Of a stretch of DNA of 64,000 bases, positions 25,922 to 36,627 are shown piece by piece. The DNA is from an uncultured Bacteroidota bacterium. Its GTDB lineage: Bacteria; Bacteroidota; Bacteroidia; 2-12-FULL-35-15. The notes beneath the pieces are model-generated. The model worked only from the letters and a program-made list of their open reading frames with translations, did no database searches and was not told where the DNA came from. Both the position numbers and the translations under genes were made by a program. The first letter of the stretch is position 1. Each line of letters starts with the position of its first letter. The stretch spans positions 62,001 through 126,000 of the forward strand of contig CAIYIS010000036.1 of the NCBI GenBank assembly GCA_903926385.1, given 5' to 3'.

Positions 25922-28192
25922 ATGGCTAAATTAAGAAAACAAGACGCGTTGGATTATCATTCAATGGGTCGTCCGGGCAAGATAGAAGTAATACCAACCA
26001 AGCCTCACAGCACTCAGCGTGACCTTTCATTGGCATACTCACCGGGGGTTGCAGAGCCTTGTCTCGAAATAGAAAAAAATCCCGAAGACGTTTATAAATA
26101 CACTGCCAAAGGAAATTTGGTAGCTGTAATTTCTAACGGAACAGCAGTTCTTGGTTTGGGAAACATAGGTGCTCTTGCCTCCAAACCGGTGATGGAAGGA
26201 AAAGGTTTGTTATTTAAAATATTTGCCGACATCGATGTATTCGATATCGAAGTGGATGCTTCCGATATCGACACCTTTGTGCAAACCGTTAAAGCTATTT
26301 CTCCCACCTTTGGTGGAATTAATCTCGAAGACATCAAAGCTCCCGAGTGTTTTGAAATAGAAAGAAGATTAAAAGAAGAACTCAATATTCCGCTTATGCA
26401 CGATGACCAGCACGGAACAGCCATCATTTCGTCTGCAGCCATGCTCAATGCCTGCGAAGTGGCGAATAAAAAAATTGAGAAAGTAAAGATTGTTATCAAT
26501 GGTGCCGGTGCTGCTGCTATTTCCTGCGCTCGCCTCTATATGGCTGTTGGTGCCAAAAAAGACAACATCATTATGCTCGACAGCAAAGGGGTGCTGAGTG
26601 TGTATCGCGAAGACCTCGATGAGCAGAAAAAACAATTTGCTACCACCAACAAAACCATTAAAACATTGGCAGAAGCCATGAAAGATGCGGATGTGTTTGT
26701 AGGTCTTTCCAAAGGAAATATTGTAGACGAAAAAATGATTCAGTCCATGGCAAAACGCCCTATCGTATTTGCTTTGGCTAATCCCGACCCCGAAATACCT
26801 TACGACCTGGCTATGGCTGCTCGTAAAGATATCATCATGGCTACAGGCCGCAGCGATAATCCTAATCAGGTTAACAATGTACTTGGGTTTCCGTTTATTT
26901 TCCGCGGAGCACTGGATGTACGCGCCACTCAGATTAACGAAGCCATGAAACTGGCCGCTGTATATGCCATAGCCAATCTGGCCAAAGAACCTGTTCCCGA
27001 AACAGTAAATTTGGCTTACAACAGCAAGAACATTACCTTCGGTCCGGAGTATATTATTCCTAAACCTATCGACCCTCGCCTTATCTTTACTGTTGCTCCG
27101 GCTGTGGCCAAAGCAGCGATGGAGTCGGGTGTGGCTCAACGCAACATTACCAACTGGGAAGCCTATACTCAGGAACTCATTAATCGCTTGGGCTTGGATA
27201 ATAAACTTATCCGCGACCTTGCCAACAAAGCCAAACAAAACCCAAAACGAGTAGTGTTTGCCGAAGCCGATCATTATAAAATTCTGAAAGCCGCTCAGCA
27301 GGTAGCTGACGAAGGTATTGCCAAACCAATACTTTTGGGTGATGAAGAAAAAATCAGAAAACTGATTGCCGATAATAACCTCGATTTAGGCGATATTCCT
27401 ATTATCGATACCCGCAGTCCTCAGGAAGAAGACCGCAGAAATTCCTTTGGCGATTTGTTTTTCCAAAAAAGAAAACGCAGAGGATTTACTCTTTTCGAAG
27501 CACGAAAAATTATGCGTGAGCGTAATCATTTTGGAGCAATGATGGTAGAAACAGGTGCTGCCGATGCTATGATTTCCGGATTGACCCGTAAATATTCCGA
27601 CCCTATTAAACCTGCTTTGCAGATAATAGGAGTGCAGGAAGGAAGCAAACGTGTGGCCGGTATGTATATCATCAATACCAAACAAGGGCCGTTTTTCTTT
27701 GCCGACTGTACCATGAATGTTAACCCTACTGCTCAGGAAATAGTGGATATTGCTGTGCTTACAGCCAACAGTGTAAAACAGTTTAACATCATTCCTCGTA
27801 TTGCATTGTTGTCTTATTCCAACTTTGGTTCAGCCGAAGGCGATATTCCGCACAAAATGCGCGAAGCTACCGATATGCTTCATACCAATTATCCGGGAAT
27901 GATTGTAGACGGTGAGATGCAGGCCAATTTTGCATTAAACAATGATTTATTAAAAGAACAATTTCCGTTCTCTGATTTGGTGGACAAAAAAGTGAATACA
28001 CTTATTTTCCCTACTCTTGCTGCCGGAAACATTGCTTATAAATTGATACAGGAAATGGGCGGTGCCGAAGCCATAGGGCCTATTTTGATAGGAATGAAAA
28101 AACCGGTACACATTGTACAGCTTGGAAGTTCCGTTCGCGAAATTGTAAACATGGTAACCATTGCGGTTATTGATGCACAGGCGAGGAAGTAA
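25922..28192 (+). CDS. maeB: NADP-dependent malic enzyme with phosphotransacetylase-like domain
   Basis: Decarboxylates malate to pyruvate, giving NADPH. The N-terminal 430 residues are the malic enzyme part (SLAYSPGVAEPCLEI, VLGLGNIGALASKPVMEGK, MHDDQHGTAIISSAA and a Rossmann IVINGAGAAAISCA). From about 435 a phosphate acetyl/butyryl-transferase-like domain follows (RVVFAEADHYKILKAA to the end), which in MaeB proteins is regulatory rather than catalytic. The 756-residue length matches MaeB. It sits upstream of ruvA and sprA. Confidence 0.96.
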   Translation: MAKLRKQDALDYHSMGRPGKIEVIPTKPHSTQRDLSLAYSPGVAEPCLEIEKNPEDVYKYTAKGNLVAVISNGTAVLGLGNIGALASKPVMEGKGLLFKIFADIDVFDIEVDASDIDTFVQTVKAISPTFGGINLEDIKAPECFEIERRLKEELNIPLMHDDQHGTAIISSAAMLNACEVANKKIEKVKIVINGAGAAAISCARLYMAVGAKKDNIIMLDSKGVLSVYREDLDEQKKQFATTNKTIKTLAEAMKDADVFVGLSKGNIVDEKMIQSMAKRPIVFALANPDPEIPYDLAMAARKDIIMATGRSDNPNQVNNVLGFPFIFRGALDVRATQINEAMKLAAVYAIANLAKEPVPETVNLAYNSKNITFGPEYIIPKPIDPRLIFTVAPAVAKAAMESGVAQRNITNWEAYTQELINRLGLDNKLIRDLANKAKQNPKRVVFAEADHYKILKAAQQVADEGIAKPILLGDEEKIRKLIADNNLDLGDIPIIDTRSPQEEDRRNSFGDLFFQKRKRRGFTLFEARKIMRERNHFGAMMVETGAADAMISGLTRKYSDPIKPALQIIGVQEGSKRVAGMYIINTKQGPFFFADCTMNVNPTAQEIVDIAVLTANSVKQFNIIPRIALLSYSNFGSAEGDIPHKMREATDMLHTNYPGMIVDGEMQANFALNNDLLKEQFPFSDLVDKKVNTLIFPTLAAGNIAYKLIQEMGGAEAIGPILIGMKKPVHIVQLGSSVREIVNMVTIAVIDAQARK

Positions 28193-28193
28193 A

Positions 28194-28235
28194 ATGCCCC
28201 TCCCAGCCTCCCCGAAAGGGAGGAGGTGAAAGGCG
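28194..28235. repeat. GC-rich hairpin element after maeB
   Basis: C-rich and G-rich halves form CCTCCC (28207-28212) with GGGAGG (28218-28223) around a short loop, directly after the maeB stop. It has the same design as the elements at 12.2, 28.3, 57.7 and 59.9 kb. No T-run follows, so it is not a typical terminator. Confidence 0.65.
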
Positions 28236-28289
28236 AGAAAAGTAGAATATAAAACGAATTAAAAAACAACAATACTAACATTACACAGA

Positions 28290-28320
28290 CTCTCTCCCCT
28301 TTGGGTAGAGTCGGAGAGAG
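28290..28320. repeat. GC-rich hairpin element in the ruvA leader
   Basis: CTCTCTCC (28290-28297) pairs with GGAGAGAG (28313-28320) around CCCTTTGGG-type sequence. It ends five bases before the ruvA ATG, so in the mRNA it would place a GA-rich strand in the ribosome-binding position inside a stem. Confidence 0.7.
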
Positions 28321-28324
28321 GCCT

Positions 28325-28912
28325 ATGATATATCACATCGAAGGGAAATTGGTAGAAAAAAATCCTACTTACGCAGTAATAGATGCTGGAGGGGTTGGGT
28401 ATATTATGCAAATTTCGTTGAATACATTTACTAAAATTGGCAACAGCGAACACTGCAAATTATTTACCGAACAACTTTATATCCGCGATGATATGCCTCG
28501 CTTTTTCGGATTTGCCGATATAGCCGAACGCGATTTATTCCGCCAGCTGGTATCGGTTTCGGGTGTGGGCGGAACGAGTGCATTGCTTATGCTTTCGTCA
28601 CTCAGCGCTGCCGAAATTCAGAGCGCCATTGTTACAGGCAATGTGGCTTTACTGAAAAGTGTGAAAGGTATTGGCGAAAAAACAGCTCAACGAATTATTG
28701 TTGATTTGAAAGGTAAAATGGGTAAGGAAGAACTTTCTTCTGAGTTTTTTGTGGGCGGAGGAAGTAAAGTAAAAGAAGAAGCTTTATCTGCTTTGGTTAT
28801 GTTAGGGTTCAATAAATTGGCAGCTGAAAAAGTGCTGGATAAGATATTGAAAACAGAAGGAACAGGTCAAACGGTGGAGCAAATGATTAAATCGGCTTTA
28901 AAAAATCTTTAG
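28325..28912 (+). CDS. ruvA: Holliday junction DNA helicase subunit RuvA
   Basis: Binds four-way junctions and loads RuvB for branch migration. The N-terminal OB fold opens with MIYHIEGKLVEKNPTYAVID. The two helix-hairpin-helix motifs are LLMLSSLSAAEIQSAIV and SVKGIGEKTAQRIIVDLKGK, and the C-terminal RuvB-contacting helices fill the last 50 residues. ATG at 28325 gives 195 residues and the standard start; an eight-residue upstream extension would be encoded by the hairpin repeat. It precedes sprA, an order common in the phylum. Confidence 0.96.
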   Translation: MIYHIEGKLVEKNPTYAVIDAGGVGYIMQISLNTFTKIGNSEHCKLFTEQLYIRDDMPRFFGFADIAERDLFRQLVSVSGVGGTSALLMLSSLSAAEIQSAIVTGNVALLKSVKGIGEKTAQRIIVDLKGKMGKEELSSEFFVGGGSKVKEEALSALVMLGFNKLAAEKVLDKILKTEGTGQTVEQMIKSALKNL

Positions 28913-28924
28913 TTTAGAGCAATA

Positions 28925-28959
28925 TTTTTGTTGTTTTGTTGTTTATTAAGTTAGTTTTG
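28925..28959 (+). promoter_or_regulatory. Candidate promoter of sprA
   Basis: TTTTTG (ends 28930) and TAGTTTTG (28952-28959) are separated by 21 bases, close to the Bacteroidota -33/-7 layout. The resulting leader of about 130 bases contains a small hairpin, GGTTAT (29028-29033) with ATAACC (29040-29045). Confidence 0.45.
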
Positions 28960-29095
28960 TTGGCTTATTTAAACATGCGAGGGCTGAAATAAGTTTAAAG
29001 TAAAGGAAAATCAATAAACAAGGGACAGGTTATTAAACGATAACCGCATGGCCCCATGGGAAATAAAAATTTAAAAAAGAATAAGAGTTTACATT

Positions 29096-32000
29096 TTGAC
29101 TAAATCAATAGCCAAATACATAGTTGCAGGATTAGCTTCGTTCGGATTGCTTACATTTATTGTAAGTTCTGATGCCAAAGTAAGCCCTTATAATCATGCT
29201 GAGAATCTGGATACGTACGACCCAATAGTGGTTGTGGATACTCCGATAACACCAATCACCCTGCATTACAATTTTCAGGATCAGAGTAACAACGACCCGC
29301 TAACATACCCTAACGGGGGAGGATTGATGCTTAATAATCCATCTAATATTCACACCTCTGTGGATTACGACCCTGTATCGGGAAATTACATCATGAATCA
29401 AACCATGGGAGGACTTAATTACCGTCCGCCAACATACATGGAAAGCGAAGAATACCAGGATTACATGTTTAAAAAACAAGTAAAAGGTTATTGGGAATCG
29501 AAGGTTCATGCCGATTCGAAAAACGCTGCCAATGCCACCAAGATTCCGAAATTACAAGTGGGAGGAGAATTATTCGACCGTATCTTTGGTGGTAATACCG
29601 TTGATATTCGTCCTAATGGTTCGGCCGAATTGATATTTGCGTATAATGCTACTAAAACCGACAACCCGGCTTTACCTGTTAAGCAACGTAAGATTCACAC
29701 ATTCGATTTTAATGAGAAAATACAATTAAACGTTATTGGTAAAATAGGGGATAAATTAAAATTAACCACCAGCTACAACACAGAGTCCACTTTTGATTAC
29801 GAAAATCAAATGAAACTGGAGTATACCGGTTACGAAGATGAAATTATTAAAAAGATAGAAGCCGGAAATGTTAGCATGCCTTTATCGGGTTCGTTGATTA
29901 CCGGAAGTCAGACTTTATTTGGTATCAAAACTCAATTGCAGTTTGGGCGATTAACGGTTACCAGTATTTTGTCTCAGCAGAAAGGAAAGAAATCGGAAGT
30001 GGAATCGGCAGGGGGTGCTCAGGTAACCAAGTACGAAATAGCAGGCGACAACTACGAAGCCAACAAACACTTTTTCCTTGCTCAGTATTTCCGAGATAAT
30101 TACAACTCTGCGTTAGCAGGTTTGCCTTTTATCAATTCACAAATTAATATTACTAAAATAGAAGTTTGGGTATCCAACACTAATAATGTTACACAAGATA
30201 TCAGAAGTGTTGTAGGTTTTTCGGAGTTAGGCGAATCGAGCCCTCATATACCTGCATCACAGCTCACGGTTGGAAGCAATCATGGTATTACACCGATTAG
30301 TACAACTGCACCATTTTTACCGGAAAATGGTGCTAACTCTTTGTATGAAGATTTAACACATAGTGGGTATTATCCAAGTAATGGTAGTAAAGACTCTATG
30401 TTTCGTATGACGAACTATACGGTGTCTGGAATTAATTCAAAGTTTCATGGTAAAATGCAGCAAACAGCACAATTTGAAATGCTGAATGCAAAAAAACTAC
30501 AGGCTTCGGAATATACTTTTAATCCAAAATTGGGTTTTATATCCCTTAATCAGCAGTTAAATCCTGATCAAGTGTTGTGTGTGGCTTATCAGTATACATA
30601 TAACGGAAAGGTTTATATGGTAGGAGATTTCTCTGAAAGTGAAGCCGCTCCAAAAGCCTTATTTGTAAAATTGCTGAAGAGCTCTTCTGCAAACACACAT
30701 TTGCCTCTATGGAAACTAATGATGAAAAACGTTTACTCTATTGGTTCGTACCAAATAAATTCGGCTGATTTTAAATTGGATGTTTTTTATAATAATTCTA
30801 AAACAGGTACAGATATTAACTACCTTCCTGTATCGCAATGCCAGACTAATATTCAAGGCAAACCATTGATTCAAGTGTTAAGTTTTGATAAACTAAATTC
30901 GCAAAACGACCAGACCCCCGATGGGCAATACGACTTTATTGATGGAGTAACTATTAATGCCAATACTGGCCGAATTATTTTGCCGGTAGTGGAGCCGTTT
31001 GGAAGTTATCTGGCATCCAAATTTTCTGCAGGTTGCGATCCGTTTGAATCTGGGAAATATGCTTTCCCTCAGTTATATGATTCTACACGTGTGCAGGCAC
31101 AGCAATTGCCCAACCTGAACAGGTTTAAGATAAAGGGTTCTTACAAATCAACAGGAGGTTCGGAGTTAAACTTGGGTTCTCCTAATGTGCCACAAGGTTC
31201 GGTAACTGTTACTGCAGGGGGAGTGAAGCTAACCGAAAATGTGGACTATACGGTGGATTACACTTTGGGAAGAGTGAAGATTATTAACGAAGGTATTTTA
31301 AATTCGGGGACACCTATTAAAGCCTCTTTGGAAAGTAACGCTATGTTTGCTGTTCAGCAAAAAACTTTGATGGGTACTCACCTTGACTTTAAAATTAATA
31401 AAGATTTTAATGTGGGCGCCACCATTATGAATTTGAAAGAACGGCCACTTACTAAGAAAGTGAATATAGGTGATGAGCCTATTAACAATACGATTTGGGG
31501 GCTAGACGGAAATTACCGAACAGATGCCGCCTGGTTAACTCGTTTGATTGATAAACTACCTCTTATTGCTACAAAGGAGATGAGTACTATTACTACATCT
31601 GCCGAGTACGCTTATTTAATACCTGGCCATAATAAGGCGATTGGTAAAAACGGAAATGCCTACATTGACGATTTTGAAGGAAGTACATCTACCATTGATT
31701 TACGTTCGCAGGGATCATGGAATTTGGCTAGTACTCCGCAAGGGCAGCCTCAGTTGTTTCCCGAAACAGCCAACTTGGACACATCATTACGCTCTGGGTT
31801 CAACCGTGCAAAGTTAGCATGGTATGTAATTGATCCATTGTTTTTGCGTCATGATAATGCCTCCACCCCAAGTAACATTGATAATAATGCTATGTCAGAC
31901 AATTTTGTTAGAGAAGTACCCGAAACAGAGGTATTCCCAAACAAACAATCGGCAACCGGAATACCTGTTAATATTGCAACACTTGATATGGCTTATTATC

Positions 32001-35000
32001 CAAGAGAAAGAGGGCCATACAATTATTGCCCTCCCGGAGGCGTGCAAGGTATTGCGAGAGGACTAACCTCGGATGGTTTTTTGGATCATCCAGAAACTAG
32101 ATGGGGAGGAGCTATGCGGGCTATTTCTTCTAACGATTTTGAGGCTGCTAACATAGAATACATTCAAATGTGGGTGATGGATCCTTTTAATGCTGACAAC
32201 GTATCACCAAACAGTACGGGTAATTTGTATTTTGATTTAGGAAATGTATCAGAAGATATTTTGCATGATAATTACAGAAGTGCCGAAAATGGATTGCCTG
32301 CCCCAAGTACTGCAAGTAGTAACAATGGTCAGAATGTTCCGGTAATAACTACCGCGTGGGGAGTTGTTCCACAAAATCAACCTTTGGTAAATGCTTTTAA
32401 TTCTGATCCGGGTGACCGTACCTCTCAGGATGTTGGTTTGGATGGATTATCCGATGCTGCTGAAGCAAATTTTTTTAGTTCCTATCTTAGTTCATTATCT
32501 CCTTCACAATATGCCAAAATATCTCAAGATCCTTCTGGAGATGATTATCATTATTTCAGAGGCAGTGATTATGATAATCTTCTTACTCGTGAACGATATA
32601 AAAAGTTTAATGGAATGGAAGGTAACTCGCCAGTTTCCTCTGGTACATACCCAACCTCATCGTCCACCCTGCCGAATGTAGAGGATATCAACCATGATAA
32701 TAACTTATCTACTGTTGAAAGTTATTTTCAGTATCATATTAGTTTAAAGCCAAGCGATTTTGCAGCAGGCGTTGGACATAATTACATAACCGATGTTTAT
32801 AATACTACCGGGCAAAATATTAAGAACGGACAAACAAAACCTATTACCTGGTATCAATTCAAAATTCCAATCAAATCGCCCGAATTAAAAGTGGGCTCAA
32901 TTGAAAATTTTCAATCCATCCGCTTTATTCGTATGTTCTTTCAGGGAGTTGACGATTCTGTATTATTACGTTTCGCTCGTTTAGAGTTGGTAAGAGATGA
33001 ATGGAGAAAATACGGTTTTGATTTGTTGCAACCGGGGCTATATATTCCGAATGATGACGATTTGACAACTTTCAACGTTGGTGCAGTTAATATAGAAGAG
33101 AATGGAGCTCAACAACCTGTAAACTATGTAATGCCTCCGGGAATAGACCGTGAAACAAATGTGGCCTCTGCCAATTTGAGTAAACTTAACGAACAGTCGT
33201 TATTACTTTCGGTATGTAATCTTGCAGATGGAAAGGCCCGGGCAGCATATAAAAATACAGATCTGGATGTTCGTAATTACAAAACCATGAAAATGTACAT
33301 ACATGGTGAAGCTTTTCCGAATGCCTCAATGCCATTAAATAATGACGATTTGGATGTGTTTATTCGTTTGGGAACAGATTATACTGATAACTACTACGAA
33401 TATTCAATTCCTTTGGAGGTGACCGCCCCGGGCAGTTATAATGGGACATCTGAGGCAAGTCAGTATTTAGTTTGGCCTTCAGGAAACGAAATGGTGCTTG
33501 AATTGGACAAGTTACTTTCGGTGAAAGAAAACAGAAATAAGAACATTAATGGAAGTAATGTTACATTAAGTACCGAATATTCGGAAGCAGATGGTACACG
33601 AACGATTACTGTAAAAGGAAATCCAACCATAAGTGCGATAAGAACCATTATGATTGGTATTCGAAATCCAAAGAAATTGGCCCCGGGCGGTGGAGATGAC
33701 GGATTGGCAAAATGTGGTAACATTTGGGTAAACGAGTTACGATTAACTGATTTTGATCAGAAGGGCGGATGGGCAGCAAATGCAAGAGTTACTGCAAAAC
33801 TCGCAGATTTGGGAACATTGTCATTGTCGGGAAGTATGTACACTCCTGGATTTGGAAGCTTGGAAAACAAAGTAGACCAGCGTAAAAAAGAAACCATGAA
33901 ACAGTATGACGTTTCTTCCAGTCTGGAATTAGGTAAATTATTGCCAAAAGATTTAGGTGTACACGTTCCGATGTATATAGGCCGTTCAGAAACTTTCATT
34001 ACCCCAAAGTACGATCCGTTAGATCCGGATGTATTGTTAATGCCTGAGCTGAAAGCAATGGACAAGCAGGAGAGAAAAGATTATAAAGAAATCGTTCAGG
34101 ATTACACAAAACGAAACAGTATAAACTTTACCAATGTTAAAAAAGATAAGGGGAAAAATCAGAAGAAGGCACATATTTATGATGTCTCCAATTGGTCGGC
34201 TTCTTATTCCTACACAAATATTTTTAAACGTAACGTAAATGTAGAATACAATGATGTGAAGAGTTATCGCGGAGGTGTTATTTACAGTTATTCTCCTCAA
34301 CCTAAAAACATAAAGCCGTTGGCTAAAGTGCCATTCTTGCAATCGAATTATTTATCCCTGATTCGAGATATTAACTTTTATCTAAAACCTGCACAGCTTG
34401 GATTTAGTACTGATTTAATTCGCTCATTTGCAACCGCAAAAGATAGAAATATTACCGGAGACGATATTATCATTCTGCCTACCTATAATAAGCAGTTTAA
34501 TATGAACAGAGGATACACATTTAAGTATGATATTACAAAAGCTTTGAAACTCGATTTTTCGGCTAATAATCAAGCAAGAATTTTTGAGCCTGCAGGTGAA
34601 ATTGATGATAAATATAAAAAGGATACCATTCGCCAAAATTTAATGAACCTAGGTAAAACAACAAATTACAATCATCAGGTTAATTTGAATTATACAATAC
34701 CTATTAATAAGGTTCCTTATCTTGATTTTACATCTGCTTCGGTCAAATACACTGGAACATACACTTGGCAGCATTCACCATTGTATGATACAAAATATGT
34801 AAAAGATGAACATGGAAATCAAATACCTGTGCATGTCGACACGTTAGGTAATACCATTCAGAATTCGAGAAACATTCAGTGGAATGGACAGTTGAACATG
34901 ATTACTTTATACAATCGCATTCCCTATTTTAAAAAGGTAAATTCGAAAGCAGGAGCAAGTAAAGGGCAGACTGATCCAAAAGCCGGAGGAAAGGCTCAGG

Positions 35001-36448
35001 ACTTAAATCCGAATGACACGACCAAACATAAAAAGAGCGAACCTCACGGGGCTATGCTTTATACCGCACGTTTGTTAATGAGTTTAAAAACGGTGACTGT
35101 TACTTACGCAATGATAGACGGAATTATGCTAAACGGATATAACCAGGGAACTCAAATGATGGGAATGGATGCGCATTTTAAAGGACCTACTACAGGATTT
35201 ATATTTGGAAGTCAGCGCGACATTCGTCAATTAGCAATTGATAATTCCTTGCACGACTCCGAACATAGAAATGATGACTGGTTGGTGCATACACAATCGC
35301 TAAACACACCTTACACTACCACATCGAGCCGAAACCTAAGTGTGAAAGCCAACTTGGAACCTATGCCTGATTTGAAAGTTGAATTAAGTGCTACACGCGC
35401 TCAGTCTAAAGGAACGAGCGAGTTTTTTAAGTGGGGAGGAACAAGCGATCCTGAATTTGTACATCAATCACCTACTGAATCGGGTAACTTTAGTATGTCT
35501 TATTCAGCTTATCGTACTTCGTTTATGAAAGGGGATGCCGTGTTTGGAAATTTCCTAGACTCTCGTCAGGCTGTTTCCGAAAAATTAGGTGAAAACAATC
35601 CTTATTCACATGGAAGCATTGACGGATATAAGGAAGGTTATAATTCCGTTTCTCAGGAAGTGCTGATTCCGGCATTTTTGGCAGCTTATTCAGGTAAGAT
35701 TGGCGGTCCTACATCTACAAGCTCGTTTCCAAAGGTTCCGAAGCCTAACTGGAGAATAACTTACGATGGTTTATCGAAATTGAAAAAGGTGAAAAAATAT
35801 TTCAAGACTGTTACCTTAAGCCACGCGTATCGTTCTACATATAGTGTAGGTGGGTACACATCAAATCTCTTGTTTCACGATGCAGGAGGAGGTTATACAC
35901 CAAACAAGGATACTGTTTCCACCGACCCAAATCCAAATTTCTATTCTGATAAGTTAATAAGCGGTGTTACCATTATGGAGCAATGGAGTCCGTTAATAAA
36001 AGTGGAAGTAGTTCTTCTTAATAACGTATCATTGAATTTTGAATTTAAACGAGATCGAAATATTTCGCTCGGATTAACAAGTAAAACAATTACCGAAGTT
36101 GCCGGACGTGAAATTATCGTAGGAGCTGGATATCGAATTCCGGGTATCACCATGCCGCCAGTTTTCAATATCAAAGGCAAGCCGATAAAAAGTGACTTAA
36201 ACCTGAAAGCAGACTTGTCGTTCCGAAAAAACATTACAACCATAAGGCGAATTGTGGAAAATGTTAGTCAGCCAACAGGTGGGACCAATATAATTTCTAT
36301 AAAAGTATCGGCTGACTATGCAATCAACACCACATTAAGTATTCGATTATTCTATGATAGGATAATTAATAAACCGGTTATTTCATCTTCGTTTCCTACA
36401 ACAAATACTAATGCAGGTATTAGTTTAAGACTTACACTTTCTAACTAA
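29096..36448 (+). CDS. sprA: T9SS translocon protein SprA
   Basis: The giant outer-membrane beta-barrel through which type IX secretion cargo leaves the cell; it is also needed for gliding in gliding members of the phylum. At 2,450 residues it has the expected size. An N-terminal signal (about 1-28) is followed by the SprA N-terminal region (LQVGGELFDRIFGGNTVDIRP and the TSYNTESTFDYENQMKLEY block) and long barrel segments to the last strand. No ATG is in frame near the start; a TTG at 29096 is the only fitting start, and nearby ATGs (29048, 29056) stop early or are out of frame. Position after ruvA supports the call. It would export the sorting-domain proteins at 41.4-45 and 50.9 kb. Confidence 0.95.
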   Translation: MTKSIAKYIVAGLASFGLLTFIVSSDAKVSPYNHAENLDTYDPIVVVDTPITPITLHYNFQDQSNNDPLTYPNGGGLMLNNPSNIHTSVDYDPVSGNYIMNQTMGGLNYRPPTYMESEEYQDYMFKKQVKGYWESKVHADSKNAANATKIPKLQVGGELFDRIFGGNTVDIRPNGSAELIFAYNATKTDNPALPVKQRKIHTFDFNEKIQLNVIGKIGDKLKLTTSYNTESTFDYENQMKLEYTGYEDEIIKKIEAGNVSMPLSGSLITGSQTLFGIKTQLQFGRLTVTSILSQQKGKKSEVESAGGAQVTKYEIAGDNYEANKHFFLAQYFRDNYNSALAGLPFINSQINITKIEVWVSNTNNVTQDIRSVVGFSELGESSPHIPASQLTVGSNHGITPISTTAPFLPENGANSLYEDLTHSGYYPSNGSKDSMFRMTNYTVSGINSKFHGKMQQTAQFEMLNAKKLQASEYTFNPKLGFISLNQQLNPDQVLCVAYQYTYNGKVYMVGDFSESEAAPKALFVKLLKSSSANTHLPLWKLMMKNVYSIGSYQINSADFKLDVFYNNSKTGTDINYLPVSQCQTNIQGKPLIQVLSFDKLNSQNDQTPDGQYDFIDGVTINANTGRIILPVVEPFGSYLASKFSAGCDPFESGKYAFPQLYDSTRVQAQQLPNLNRFKIKGSYKSTGGSELNLGSPNVPQGSVTVTAGGVKLTENVDYTVDYTLGRVKIINEGILNSGTPIKASLESNAMFAVQQKTLMGTHLDFKINKDFNVGATIMNLKERPLTKKVNIGDEPINNTIWGLDGNYRTDAAWLTRLIDKLPLIATKEMSTITTSAEYAYLIPGHNKAIGKNGNAYIDDFEGSTSTIDLRSQGSWNLASTPQGQPQLFPETANLDTSLRSGFNRAKLAWYVIDPLFLRHDNASTPSNIDNNAMSDNFVREVPETEVFPNKQSATGIPVNIATLDMAYYPRERGPYNYCPPGGVQGIARGLTSDGFLDHPETRWGGAMRAISSNDFEAANIEYIQMWVMDPFNADNVSPNSTGNLYFDLGNVSEDILHDNYRSAENGLPAPSTASSNNGQNVPVITTAWGVVPQNQPLVNAFNSDPGDRTSQDVGLDGLSDAAEANFFSSYLSSLSPSQYAKISQDPSGDDYHYFRGSDYDNLLTRERYKKFNGMEGNSPVSSGTYPTSSSTLPNVEDINHDNNLSTVESYFQYHISLKPSDFAAGVGHNYITDVYNTTGQNIKNGQTKPITWYQFKIPIKSPELKVGSIENFQSIRFIRMFFQGVDDSVLLRFARLELVRDEWRKYGFDLLQPGLYIPNDDDLTTFNVGAVNIEENGAQQPVNYVMPPGIDRETNVASANLSKLNEQSLLLSVCNLADGKARAAYKNTDLDVRNYKTMKMYIHGEAFPNASMPLNNDDLDVFIRLGTDYTDNYYEYSIPLEVTAPGSYNGTSEASQYLVWPSGNEMVLELDKLLSVKENRNKNINGSNVTLSTEYSEADGTRTITVKGNPTISAIRTIMIGIRNPKKLAPGGGDDGLAKCGNIWVNELRLTDFDQKGGWAANARVTAKLADLGTLSLSGSMYTPGFGSLENKVDQRKKETMKQYDVSSSLELGKLLPKDLGVHVPMYIGRSETFITPKYDPLDPDVLLMPELKAMDKQERKDYKEIVQDYTKRNSINFTNVKKDKGKNQKKAHIYDVSNWSASYSYTNIFKRNVNVEYNDVKSYRGGVIYSYSPQPKNIKPLAKVPFLQSNYLSLIRDINFYLKPAQLGFSTDLIRSFATAKDRNITGDDIIILPTYNKQFNMNRGYTFKYDITKALKLDFSANNQARIFEPAGEIDDKYKKDTIRQNLMNLGKTTNYNHQVNLNYTIPINKVPYLDFTSASVKYTGTYTWQHSPLYDTKYVKDEHGNQIPVHVDTLGNTIQNSRNIQWNGQLNMITLYNRIPYFKKVNSKAGASKGQTDPKAGGKAQDLNPNDTTKHKKSEPHGAMLYTARLLMSLKTVTVTYAMIDGIMLNGYNQGTQMMGMDAHFKGPTTGFIFGSQRDIRQLAIDNSLHDSEHRNDDWLVHTQSLNTPYTTTSSRNLSVKANLEPMPDLKVELSATRAQSKGTSEFFKWGGTSDPEFVHQSPTESGNFSMSYSAYRTSFMKGDAVFGNFLDSRQAVSEKLGENNPYSHGSIDGYKEGYNSVSQEVLIPAFLAAYSGKIGGPTSTSSFPKVPKPNWRITYDGLSKLKKVKKYFKTVTLSHAYRSTYSVGGYTSNLLFHDAGGGYTPNKDTVSTDPNPNFYSDKLISGVTIMEQWSPLIKVEVVLLNNVSLNFEFKRDRNISLGLTSKTITEVAGREIIVGAGYRIPGITMPPVFNIKGKPIKSDLNLKADLSFRKNITTIRRIVENVSQPTGGTNIISIKVSADYAINTTLSIRLFYDRIINKPVISSSFPTTNTNAGISLRLTLSN

Positions 36449-36627
36449 ATTTCATTTTCTGAATTAAATTAAAGAATGATTTTACATAAGGAGAGCCTTT
36501 TTTACTTGGATTAATAATAATTAGAAAGGGAATCCTTTTTATGAAATAAGATTAGTTGAAAAACGAAGAAAAAGGGAAATTTTAGACACAAAAAATTGAA
36601 CCTATTAAATTGTAATTTTGGAAACCT

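Noticed and set aside
26369-27274. 301-residue antisense ORF opposite maeB
   Set aside because: It lies wholly within the malic enzyme gene on the other strand, has no recognisable family, and is rich in His, Phe and Ser, as expected from antisense reading of this codon usage.
28301-28324. Eight-residue extension of RuvA
   Set aside because: The codons are encoded by the GC-rich hairpin repeat. The standard RuvA start motif begins at the ATG at 28325.
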